A stretch of DNA of 64,000 nucleotides from Struthio camelus (lineage: Eukaryota; Chordata; Aves; Struthioniformes; Struthionidae): contig NC_090943.1 of the NCBI RefSeq assembly GCF_040807025.1, positions 23,961,213-24,025,212 on the forward strand, read 5' to 3'. This document shows positions 25,131 to 37,600 of this stretch, in pieces (the stretch's first letter is position 1; the number at the start of each line of letters is the position of its first letter). The notes under the pieces were generated by a model, which was given only the letters and a program-made list of their open reading frames with translations, was not told where the DNA came from and searched no databases. The translations under genes were made by a program, and so were the position numbers.

Positions 25131-25475
25131 TGCTGTTATTCCACCTTTTCCACTATCCCCGCTTCGACGGGGGGGGGGCCGGGGCTGGCCGCCATCAGCC
25201 TCACTACTACTGCCGGGGGGGGAGCTTCTCAGGGGACAGAGGTGCCAGCCATGCCAGTAGGTGATTTCATCCCCAGGGCCTAAGCCCCGTTTAGGGTTGA
25301 ATAAGCGATTAGCAATGCCGAATTAATCTGCTGCTGCGGGGGCTGTACGGCAGGCAGCGGCCAGCACTGAGCCGTCCCCATCGGAGCCCGCTTTCCGCTG
25401 CCAGCCCTGAGGGAGGAAGGCGAAGCCTCTCCTGCTGAGCCGCAGAGGCCATTCGCACAGAGCTTGAGAGGAGAC

Positions 25476-25521
25476 GAAGGAGGAGGAGGAGGAAGAGGGA
25501 GGAGGAGGAAGAGGGAGGAGG
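25476..25521 (+). repeat. Polypurine tract with a 16-bp perfect tandem duplication
   Basis: 46 consecutive purines on the plus strand. GGAGGAGGAAGAGGGA occurs at 25485-25500 and again at 25501-25516. It lies about 100 bp above the TRDMT1 ATG, in the promoter or 5' leader. Confidence 0.85.
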
Positions 25522-25616
25522 CGGGCGGGCAGGTGGGAACGAAAGAGCGGCGGAACGGGCGGGCGGCGCGCGCGGAGGCACCGGGAGGGGCGGGCTGCTG
25601 CGCCGGCTGCCGGAGA

Positions 25617-25680
25617 ATGGCGCCGCTGCGGGTGCTGGAGCTCTACAGCGGCATCGGGGGGATGCACCAAGCCTTGAAAG
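25617..25680 (+). CDS. TRDMT1: TRDMT1 exon 1 (coding part)
   Basis: 64 nt, residues 1-21 plus the first base of Asp22. It holds motif I (VLELYSGIGG), the S-adenosylmethionine-binding loop. The donor is AAAG|GTACCG. An open frame continues into the intron and begins upstream, but only this part matches the family. Confidence 0.95.
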
Positions 25681-28600
25681 GTACCGGCGAGGCGCCGCCG
25701 TCAGCGCCTGCCTCAGCGCTCGCTGCCGCTGCAGGAGCCCGGCCTCAGCCCTTTGGGTTGGGGCGCCCAGCGACACCTGACCCAGAGGGCTGGGGGCGCC
25801 ATCTTCTCGACAGGACCCTGACCCCTGAGGGCTGCGGAGGGCGCCATCTTCTCGCTAGGGCGGGCTAAGATGGCCCCTCTGCACTCCCTCACCCCCTGTC
25901 CACCCGTGCATGCCGCCCCTTCCCCGTCTTGCACAAGCATCGTCTGGGGAGAAGCTCTGGGTTGGGAGGGAGCCTCCTTTCCCTCGTCCCCAGCCACGGA
26001 AGCAGGTCAGGGGCACGAAGATGGCGGTGGAGTTGGTGCTGAAAGGAGCCGGGGGCAGGTGGTTCCGCAGGCCTGGCCTGGCGTCGGGGGGCTGCCGCCG
26101 GGGTGCGCCCCAGGCACGGAGGGGCATGGGCGATGCGTAAGGGGGATTGGCAGCTGTTTTTTGGCCAGCGGTATGTTTGTGTTAGTGGCCTGCAGGTGTA
26201 AACTGCATGGATCCCAAAAGGACGCGTGGCCTTGTGGGCAGCACCAAGTGCCCAGGAGCGTGGTGGTGCAGGAATTGGGGATTCGTGGTCCTGCTGAGGG
26301 CTGCGTGGCTGCTCCCTGCAAGGCCGGGATTGTGCTCCTGAGTTACCCAAGGTCCAAATGGGGTGGGGATCATGCAGGTGCATGACGTGATGTTAAGTCA
26401 GATTAGCCAGAGTTTTTCCTAGGTAGCGTGCAGACTTGGTGGCACAAAGTTAGGTGAAACATGACCCAACACAAGCCTGGCAGTGTGAGAGCAGTTTATA
26501 CCATTTCCTGAAAATGAAAACTGAACATGGAATTTGAACTGGTATAGTGAGTTCATGCTAGATTTTTTTGATCTGGTCCTGGGAATGCCAGAGCTGAATT
26601 GACTGAATTGGTAAAATATGGCTGAGTAACCTTCAGCAAGTCCTGTGGACTCTCCATGACTTGGCTTCCCCAAATAAAAAATTGAATTCACACTATTGAT
26701 CTGCTTGGTAAAGTACACTGTGTTATTGTTGTAATACAGATTTCAGCACAAATCTGTGTAATTTATGAGAACTAGCTTAATAATTTTAATCTTAACTACA
26801 GCCCTTCAAATATTTCAGACTTCATAAGCCTTGGCAGTTCTTCTGTTCTACTGCATGACAGAGAGCATTTTCCTAAAACATCGAGTCAAAACTCATCTTA
26901 TCTTATTATTTTTCCAATGAATTGTATATTAGTAAGAGATTATGTTTGCAGAGTAGGATCCGTTTAATTTCATTCATTTATTTAAAGCATACTCCCAGTT
27001 TGCAGAATGGCATTTTTTCTGCTGTATATTTTTGCTTATGTATGCATATATGTTTATATATATTACATGCAAAATAAGTAAAAATATACAACATACCAAG
27101 ATACGTACCTACATTGTAATTGCAAAGAATCCTAACCGCCTGTTTTAGGAATGCGTTTTCCTTATTTCCAGAGATATGCTTAGACTGTTAAGAGTAAAAT
27201 ATATCTTCGTACAGAATTGTAGATTTTGGAGTCTTTACGGAATGAAAAGGGTGCTGTATATTGTATATAGTGGATATAGCTGTAACGGCGATATGCTAGT
27301 TTTGTTTTCTTCTCTCATCTAGTTTCTTTTCTAGTCTTGCTGCTAAAGTGATGGGGAATTACCAACGTTATACATGATTTCCATAGAAAGTGGACTGATT
27401 CCAGAAACAGGCTACACCATGGTCCTGCATGCAGCTATTTGTCATGTGTTAGTGTTTGTATGTATGGAACAGATCATTGCCAAATGTTATCTGGCTCTGT
27501 TCTTAACATAATTATAGACATCTTGTGAATATTCTGCAGTAATTAATGCATTTTAATGTCAGGTGTGATATCCTGTGGCTATCCACCTCCCGCTAAAAGA
27601 ACATTGCTTACAACAGAGCATAGCAAAATTCTTAAAAGATTGAGGCATGTTTTGAATGTGGCTTTAGGAGATTATCAGAATACTGTAAACTTGTATCTGA
27701 AAGATACACTAATTGCATGATGCTGCAATAGGTAGCTCCTGTGCATAGGAATACTTGGGTGCATATACCACCTTTATATCTTGTACAGTATGGAGGGTGA
27801 AGGATTATCCGAAACACTCATATTACTTCCCAGAAAGGGCAAATTTATTTCCAAAACGTTCTGTTTCTGAAGTTGTCAAACAATTATATCACTGTCATTG
27901 CAAGTGATTTACCTTTCTGTTCTTCTGGGCTTATATTTGAATGAAGAAATTGCAATAAATATTAATAGTAAGGCTAAGATTCTTTTGTAGTGGTACCAGC
28001 CAAGGCAGGTGTAGGAGACTTGAATTCTTATTTGCATGAATAACCTTAGATAGTACTAAAGTTTTATATGCCAATTTAAATTTGTGTATCAAATTGATAC
28101 AACAGTGCACCACAGTTGGTTTAACTTATTTTGAACCTGGCTGCTTATTTTTCTGGGAGCTGTGTGACAAGAAATGCGACACTCAGCCAATAGGCATTGT
28201 GTCCCTATTTCCATGACTCCAAAAAGTGCAAATTTTACACTTCTAGAAGATAATCTTATTTTGAATGTTGTTAAAACTAATAACCAGGCAATTAGAATTA
28301 AGAGAGTTCTATATTATTTGCACTGAATTAAATATTTAATGGCAAGTTATTGTATAACACTGTTTTGAGATGAATTGCATTCCGGAATACTGATACAGTC
28401 AGGTGTTTTGATCCCTTCTGTTGTTTCCTCTTTTTGAGTCCTTTAGTCATCTGGATTCAGTTTTCTTAAAAAGTTTATAAAGAAACAAAGTAAAGGCAGG
28501 GGAGCTTTAAATGTTTGCTTTCTTGTGGTAATCAAATGGGAAAAGTAAATGTTTCTTTGTAAATGTTTTTTGTATATAATAATAGGGTTTCTTACATGTT

Positions 28601-31600
28601 TTAGGCCTGTGTATATACATGATACCATGCTATTTGAAAATGTCTGTGATACAATTTTTTGGATGTCCTTTGGCAAATGGCCGATTGTTTGGCATCTTCC
28701 ATTTAAATTAAGTACAGAAATATTGTAGAGGCTTTATATATGCATTTAAAGTTCGAAAGAGACTCCCCTATTTCACCAGTGCTTTCATAAGCCGGTTGCA
28801 CAAGAGGTGAAGGTTATATGTTGTGCTTCATTCTCTTAGTGTAGTTTCTAATAAATGTAAAATATAAAAATTTAGAAAAGAGAGTATAATATACTTCAAT
28901 GGCAGCTTTCCAGGAAATATATTTGTTTTACGAAAGGGATTCTACAGTTCTGGCAAGCTAAACGTCAGTGCTTGTTGCCGTCCACATTAACACCCAAGTT
29001 ATGCTTAGCAGAGCTGATCCAACTTCATATTTTTCTGTGAATTTGTCGGTGTTTTCAGTTGGCTGTAGGCATTTTCCAGGAAATCCGATGCTGCCTTATC
29101 TGCCTTGGTGTTTTTTTGGCTGTGAGCGTTCATAAAATTAGTTTCAGGATTGCGTATATTTGAATTTGCAGGATGAGGAAGTTTCTGGTTTTGAAAGTTG
29201 TCATTAAAGTAGAATGGATTTGTCAACAAGGAGTATACAATTGTTTCTGAGATTGTAATCTTACAAGATTAGGATTTAGACTTAAGTCTATGCTGAGAAG
29301 TAACTGAATTACAGAAAATTCAGAGGCTTATATCCCAGCCTTTCTCTGTTCGTGCTATGAGGAGGGTATTCATGCATTGTTGAATGAGGTTCTTTTTGAC
29401 AATGAAAAGATTAAATTATATATATAATGTATACAATTTAGATATTAGTCCAAAACTCAAAAAAACTCTAGGGGATTGTCTAGCTCTGTGCTGATTACCT
29501 GTAGCTAATCCAGCGTGTGCAGAATTTCTAGTTTTAGACTTTGGCTACTTTTTAATGATATATTAAGTTTAACAACAAAAACACGTAACAAAATTTAATG
29601 GAGAAAGCTTAGCTTGATTAACTTCAGAAGAGGAATCTTGACAAACCTGAGATTAAGATGCAGAAGTTTCAACTTTTAGATTTGTAGTTTTTTCTTTTTC
29701 TCTATATTCCATGTTTAGGGCTGACTTTATTTGTGTGTATGCATATTTCTGAATATAAGCAGGTGAATATTTCTGTCAGGTCAGTGAGTCTGTCTGTATT
29801 CACATGCTTGAAGGACCGAGGCAGCTAAGAGGTAGGAGTGTGTCTCTTTCCTTCTTCCCGCTCTGCACTCCAAATACTGGAAGATTTATAAGGATAGATG
29901 TTTAGATCATATATGTCTAAATCTGCAAGATTACGTAAGGTTTGCCTCTATATGAAGTGCAGAGCATCTGCATTGAAAAATGCAATTTTGTTTAAAGAAA
30001 ATCTATGACTTCAAGTTCATTTCCATAGCAACTTTCCATCAAATAAACAGCCTGCTCTTCCTCGTACCCAACCAAAACAAACTTAACATGGCCTATTAAT
30101 TTAGGCAGTTTTCCCATGAAGAATGGATTCCAGGTCTCTACCACAAGCGTTTACAGTCTGCCAGGTTGCAAAACCAAAACATTCCCTGCTTCCCCTCCTC
30201 TCCCCCCGCCCCAAAAGAGACACTCAAACCCCTTTGTGCATGAAATATGAACAGACAGCTTTTTAAAAATATTGTGATTTTGCGGTGATAAACTTGGTGA
30301 TAGTTTTCCTCTGTAACTGTTACATTTAAATTTTAAAGAGTGAGAATTTGAATCTTTTGTAGCCTGTCTTCTCTGATCATTGTTATTCATTTTATTTGAT
30401 CATCTCATTGAATTGTGCATCATAATAAACTGATGTGTGTACTAACAAACATAGCTGTATGCAATAGGAGGCAAAGCTGGCAAGCAGGTATAAAGTTCAG
30501 CACAATGCGAAATTGAAGTATTGCTTATTTGAGTAAGTTTTTACAGCTAAATTCATTATTATATGATACCCTTTAAAATATAAATTTTATATGGTTTATG
30601 CTGCTGAACATGCACAAATCCGTTACAATTAGAGCAGGGAAAAAAGTTGCTAACTGTCCTGCAGGAAGCAAGTATCAAGTTCACTGATAATAGTGTTGAC
30701 TGTAGTCATGGACAGCCTAATCACTGCAGCCAAGAGCTGACAACTCAGATGAAATCTTTGCTGCCTATTTTAAAAGGAACAGAACTGGCACAATATGTGA
30801 CTTATCTTCCCTTTTCCATCTGTTTCCATGTACCTGTTAAAACAGATAATTGTTTTGGCTGTGATTTCCCGATACACTGAGATCTGCCAAGCTGTGCCCT
30901 TGTTTCAATGCAGTTTATTTCATGTGCTGTGTTGACATTGACGATTCTGGTACAAAAGTACAGTGATGAATATAAACAGATCTATGTTAATTTTAAGGTC
31001 TGGTAGAAACACATGACAAGGGAATCAATGCTTCTGAAGTGGAAAAGGCCGAATATACTCCTGTCAGAAATTTTATTTTCAAGATTTCAAAATGATACCC
31101 TTCGGGTTTGCTTTTTTGAAAGTGGAAGCTAACACATGCATCCTATCTTCTTTTTGTTGCGAATGTTGCACCTTCAGATCATTATAGAGTAGTGCCCCTT
31201 TCATTCAAGTAAATACTGCATGCCTGAAATGGCTTGCAGGCATTGTACATACAACAGAATAGAGAATTAAGGCCCAAGGTTTGATTGCTGCCTCTTTATG
31301 TAATGTAATTAACAGTTCCAGAGTTTCTGCCATGTGGATCCTAGAGTTTTTAAGACTCAAGTGCAAAATCAGTACCTTTCTGATGGTACGCATTTGAATT
31401 CACCTGATGTCAGCCAAGAGAGAGCATTATGATTTAGTCTGCCTAAAAATAGGCTGTCACACCTCCCTCAGTAACTTCCCCATCGTGTTTATAACTTCCT
31501 TCTAAGCAGCAGCATGTCTTTTAGAAATATGTTGTCTTGGTTCAAATCAAATATTCCAGCAGCTAATCAGTTTCACTAGAGAAATGTGCATGTTTTCTTT

Positions 31601-34600
31601 AGTCTGCCTAAAATTAAACTGTTTTGTTTGTAGTTGTGGTTCTCTTAAAGTGCCGTGTTTTGAAAATTAGACTTACTCATTTGCAGAATATCTCCAGAGC
31701 CATGTTTGTTTCTTTATTAAAGTTTTAATAAGTTTTTGGAGGGAGTGCATTTTGCTAAGTCAGCAGTTTTGGGGGCATTTACAAATTTCTAAGTTGTGCT
31801 TATGCCAATTTTAGGGGGAAAGTTAAAGATAGTCTTGATTCTGTGTTTGTAGATTCTACTTTCAGTCTTGTTTATGGTATATGCTTAAAATTATTTTTAA
31901 ATAATGAAGAAATGCAATTGCCCTAGCAAGGTTGAGTAACATAGTTAACGTCAAAACTATTTAAATGTCAAGAGAAGCGTCTTGAAATATTTTTGGTTTT
32001 CAGAGTGTTTGAAATTTACACGAGCTTTTATTTGTTAGGTTTGGTGGGCCAGAGCTGCTTGTCTGCTGCAGCTCCCTCATGCTTTTCCAGGGAGAAGAGA
32101 AGACTGAAAGGGAATCTAATCAATGTGTATAAGTTTCTGAAGGGAAAGTGTCAAGGGGGATGGGGCCAGACTCAGTGGTGCCCAGCGATAGGATGAGAGG
32201 CAACAGGCAGAAACTGAAACATAGGAAGTTCCATCTGAACCTGAGGAAAAACTTCTTGACTGTGTGGGTGACTGAGCACTGGACCAGGTTGCCCAGAGAG
32301 GCAGTGGAATCTCCTTCCCTGGAGATATTCAAAACCCGTCTGGACACATTCATGGGTAATGTGCTCTAGAGGACCCTGCTTGAGCAGGGGGGTTGGACTA
32401 GATGATCTCCAGAGGTCCCTTCCAACCTCAGTCATTCTGTGGTTCTGTGGTATTTCTACCAAAAATATGCTCGGTCAACTTTTAGAAGGAGTCTGTTCTG
32501 TAACAGGAGCTCCCAAGTGACGCACAGTTGTGATCTCAAAAGGAGGAGAAGCTTTGGAAAAAATAGCGGATCTGTGAATTAGGACGAGAGGATGTTGGAT
32601 TGAAGAGTTCGGGAAGTTATTGTCTCTTTTCTGTGCACGTTAACATCTCTTGTTTAGGTTGAAAATTGTATTGCAAAGGATTTCAATAAATTACTAGTTT
32701 ATGTGCTCTCTTTCAGTATTTCCAGGCATTTGGGTCTATGAAAGTCCCCTCATGCAAATCCCTGATCTTTCTTTTTTTCTTGTATATGTGGAGGAAGAGA
32801 TTGGAGTGATAGCAGTAGGATGGATGAACCTCTGAATCCTGAGTTGTGAGGGAAAGTGCAGTGTCTGCCTTTCCAATTGTAATTTTTAAATTGTATGTTA
32901 CTTTAGATGATGCATGAGATTCTTGATTTTTTTAATCTTTTTTAGAGTGCCTGGAACACACAGTAGGCGTCTACCTGTCAGAGGTGCATGTCCTAAAAAC
33001 TGAAAGGATAAATTAAAAAGGCAGTCTCTTAAACAGTACTTGAAATTTGCTTTCATTGTGTAAGTGTTACACATTTGTTTTAGGAAGATGAAAGGAAAGT
33101 GTGGGTTCTTGATAATGCTTGTAAATTTAGATAGTCAACCTGCTAAGATGACGTTCTTTTCACACTAGATGTCAGTGTTAACGTACCTGTTCTGTAATCT
33201 CAGGTGTCGTCATTGTGTTGTCGTTATGGATACAGCTGTATTTAAAACTTCATTTAAAGCTTACGGTCAAAATGCCAAGACAGTAACTACAAATAATGGT
33301 ATTTATGTAGACCTTTAATTGATGGTCATCTGTAAATTTTTTTCTTGTGGAACTTAATATGCTTTTTGCCCTTTATTGCACGAAGTAAACACAGGAGAAC
33401 TAGGTTGATCTTTGCTAAAATATCTGTTACAGTCTTTCAGATACTCAAATTTCTCTTTCATCTTTGTTCTGAACAAGATAGGTTTGAAAACCTGAACGGT
33501 CAAAATGGTAAACACTTGATAACTACATCACTCAAAGTTAAATCTTTTGGGGACATTGTACTTGGTATTTCATCCTCTCAAACTGTAAATGATTAGTTGA
33601 CTAGCAGTAATTGGTAAGATGTCTATTAAGGTCCTTTGTTAATGTGTCACTTGAACATGCATTGAGACTACTCAAAGGCATATGGCCATTTGCCTTGTTT
33701 GCTTTGGCTTAGAAAAACTGCTTGTATTTAAACTGGGTCTTTTTATTGGTAATGGTAATGTAGACGTCCTGTTGGTTGAAGTTGGCCTTGTCTAGCATAG
33801 GAAGCATGTTCACTGTTTTCTGCCTGTGGTTGTAGCAGTGACCACAGACTTAAAGCCTCAGTTAAAGTACTGTGGTTAGTAATAATAAATAGTATGTCAT
33901 GAGCAGTAAATTAAACGACATTATTTTTATGTTTTATGTTTCTGTAGTGTCTATTTTTCTGTTACTGTATAAACTAGTTATCGCTTGCTTGCATTCTTTT
34001 TAGTTTTTTTTTTCTGTCAGGATTTTAGTTGTTAGTAGGTTTGTTACTCTTGTTCATTAGTTCACCGCAGAAATCAGAAATACTTCCTTTGGTGTCAAAA
34101 GACAGGAGCTGCCAGATGTTGTCCTTCAGAGTGTTTAGTAGTTCTGAGACCCTGAACCCAAAGGAAGCAGTGTTTAGGTTCAGGGCCCAAGTTTCATTGG
34201 AATATAAGCACAAACTTTTTTCAGATAATTTCTGAAAGTTTTAGTGCAACAGCATGCATACCCGGAACCCAAATTTGTTGGTGCCGTTTTCTCACGGTGA
34301 GAAGTAGTGTGCTTCCAAAATAACACATTTAGTGTCTGTGGAATGAGTTTTCATGAGTGGCTTGAGAATCTCCGTCAGTTGCTGCTGGCCTTGGCAGGCT
34401 GACTCAGGCCACATTCCTTTAGCGGCAGAGCCCAGCTGCGTGCAGGTGGGAATACTGTGGAAGTACGCCCTGTTCAGAGTTCATGTGTGGCAGAAGCTAC
34501 CGATTAAGACATGCACAGTTAGCTTTCCTTTTTGGATATATGAGGAAGGGAAGTATTGACCATACACTTAGTACTGTGTGATATATTCCATACAGAGCGT

Positions 34601-37600
34601 TGAAGGCAGCACAGCAGAGTTTCATCCTGTAATTTCTGTTTTATTTTTGAATAAAGCTGTAATGTAGCCGAAAGAACTCATTTTGCTAGAGTGGTAAAGC
34701 AGAGCTACGTTTTTCAATTCCTCTTTTAATTTTAGATAGCTGCATGCCTGCAGAAGTTGTTGCTGCCGTTGATGTGAACACTCTTGCCAATGAAGTTTAT
34801 AAACACAACTTTCCCAGCACACCACTATGGGCAAAAACAATTGAGGTGGGTAATGAATATCTTTTCTACTCTAGTCTGGCATCTCTAGAAGTAAGTTGTC
34901 TCTTCAGCTACTTACCACGTTAGTAACAAGGAGAAACAAAATACTTGATCTGTGGCATTAGGAAGATAGCAGCCTTACAGTAACTGTAATTTCCTGGTCT
35001 ATGGCTGCTTGTTCAGGTAGAGGGATACTCACACTGGGATCTTCTCCTGAAAGTCTTGATTACTGCATCAAAAAGGTTATGTGAATGTCAGGAAGAATGC
35101 TTACCAGCTCTAAAGGAATGACAAAAATCACATTTTTAGATTTAAAAAATATTTTCATGTATTTTAAAAGAATTTAATTAAATCAGTAGGAGGCATGCCT
35201 TCCTTCTGCAATTACAGTTGAGCTCAGTAAAGCACAGGAAAATACACTGGACGGGACAACCTTGCATTTTTTGAGGACTTGAAAGATCAAATGTTTTAGT
35301 AATTCTGTCCCTTTTCCAAATTATGTGAAAAAGAACGTGGTGAAATTGGCCATTATTTTAATAACCAATTAGATGTGGTTTTCCTTGGTGTAGTTAGAAA
35401 TTACTGCACACTTTATAATCTCCTTTTACAGTTTTACAACATGACAGTAAAAGATACTGAATTTGTTTTAAGACACCAGCTTAAGTAAGAATTAAGTAGA
35501 TGGCTAAAGGTTAGCTGCTTTAGCTGCTTATTCGTCACTCAGTAATAACAGACTAACTAATGATAGCTTACAGCTTTATATGGGAAAAGAAAAGGAACAA
35601 TCAGCTGTATGTCATTATAGTAGATAAGAGCAGATTGCACTCCGTAAGACCTTTAAATGTATTGAAAAAATAAGCAGCTTTTGTCTCCCTTTTGTGGACA
35701 ATTATGTTACATTTTGCTATATAGACACAGCAAAAATATTAAATATGCAAAGCAGTGATTTCTTTGTCTAGCTTGTAGTTACTTGATTATTAGCTTTCTC
35801 CTCTCCTACTGGCCGCTTAATATGTTGACCTTCTGATGTTGCTTAAACTTTAATATAGAGGAACTTTTATCCCTGTAATTAATTTGTACCACAGACCTTA
35901 TTCTTTCTTTTCTGAACAGAAATGCTTTTGCCTTGCTTTGTGGGATTTTTACTCTAATGACTACACAGACTTTTCATGGAACATTGGTAGTGAACTCCTA
36001 AGAGTTAAAATTTCAGGGCTTATCTGCGTTTACATAGTCTAGGTGAGGAATTGTCCTTAGTTTTCATGAAGATCTCCTCAGCAAAGCTCTTTTATGCAGT
36101 CTTTGGTCAAAGACACGCAATTGGGACCTATATAACAATTTATCATGCTTTTTTCAGATCAGGTTAACACTTGAGCCATTTTTATGTTCAGATGTGAAGA
36201 GAAGATCTAATATTTTTTCCGCTGTTCTTGATATTGTAATAATTTTTGAGGTATAAAGACTTAACGCCTGAACAATGATGCTTTATTTGGCAGATGGATG
36301 GGGAGAGATCACTTGTTGCTATTTTGATGTAATCTATTGAAAGAACCACACACTACCACCTCTCTTCTGAAATAGCGATGAGATTAAAAGACAAACATGA
36401 TTGTGTATGGATACTGAAATGATCAGTGATTTTGAATCATTGTCAAGGCAGTTAATGCGTATTTGCATTCTGTGGTTTGCCAGGCGTTAGAGAAGAATGA
36501 AGTTATTAAGTCAAATGGGAGATCAGGGAGTTTGTTACTCGGTGAAGCATATAGTGGAAGTAGTGGGATGGTTTCGTCTGAAGGAAGAATGAGAAGTGTA
36601 CAACCCCCAACAGTTTACAACCCTTAAATTTCCTTTTTTTTTTTTTTCCCCCCTCTTATTCAGGGCATAACCCTGAAAGAATTTGACAGATTATCTTTTG
36701 ATATGATTTTGATGAGTCCTCCCTGTCAGCCGTTTACAAGGTAGGTATAGCACATATGGAAAAAAGTGCAGTTGGTACAACATATACTGTTAAGAGTGGA
36801 AATGTTTTCAAGGGTGATACTATGTGGTTCATCTCTGTATCTTTGTCTTTTCAAGTAACAATGTTGTGGCCCTATTGACCATGAGGTTTACTGAAGTGGA
36901 AGAAATGCAACAATTTGAATTTTAATTACAGATCACTTTTTTAATGCATATTTTAAGTCCATTAAAATGAATTAAGCTTACTATAGCCTCTAATTTGTAT
37001 TTGTGTATTTTGTGTATCTAGTTAGTATTGCTTGTCTACCAGTGAAATTAAAAGATTTTGCCCTTTATGGCTGCTTTCCTTCCCTTTAATTATCAGTCTG
37101 ATCTTTCACTGGGGTAGCTCCAGAAGGAGAATTGGAATTCCTCAGTTTTGTATGTGATTAAGAATGGAATCTCTTCTTCTTTGTACATTGAAAACTGCAC
37201 GTGCATACAAATAGTTAATTCTGCAGAATAGTCCTATTTTAGCCTAGATTAAGAGGATCAGAATCTGGAGATACACATAGGTTGTGCTTTCTAAATTGTA
37301 TATATATCGTGATTTTGAAATAATTTTGTGGATAATAGAGAGAGACATCTTTGCTGATTAAGAACTGAACTTAGTGGGATCTTATTTCCCAGATTAGTTT
37401 TAAAGTCATATGTTTTGACAGCAATGATCCCTAACAGATCAGTGCGGGAAGGATTCTGTTAACTGTCTTCATGCAGAGTAGCGGCCATGTAAAATTCTGT
37501 AGATGCGGATGGAACTGCGTGTGTAAAAAAAGTGCAACTCAAAGGAATACTGTAAGATCATAAAGAGATCCCTTGAAAATGATGCTGGTCTTTAAAAATG

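Larger units (their letters stand above)
25330..26140. promoter_or_regulatory. TRDMT1: CpG-island promoter of TRDMT1
   Basis: CpG-rich and TATA-less, with GC boxes (GGGCGGGC near 25520-25528 and 25558-25566), a polypurine run just upstream of the ATG, and four AAGATGGC (YY1-like) motifs at 25798-26027 in either orientation. This is typical of a housekeeping promoter. The start site is not resolvable; it should lie between roughly 25440 and 25616. Confidence 0.75.
25681..34735 (+). other. TRDMT1: TRDMT1 intron 1
   Basis: 9055 bp. The first 460 bp are still CpG-island; the rest is AT-rich. It contains the YY1-motif duplication and a sense CR1 fragment (about 32065-32455). No other gene recognised. 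Confidence 0.85.

Noticed and set aside
25464-25868. 134-codon frame starting before the TRDMT1 ATG and running into intron 1
   Set aside because: It contains the real exon 1 peptide but extends upstream through the polypurine tract and downstream past a good GT donor. Only 25617-25680 matches the TRDMT1 family.
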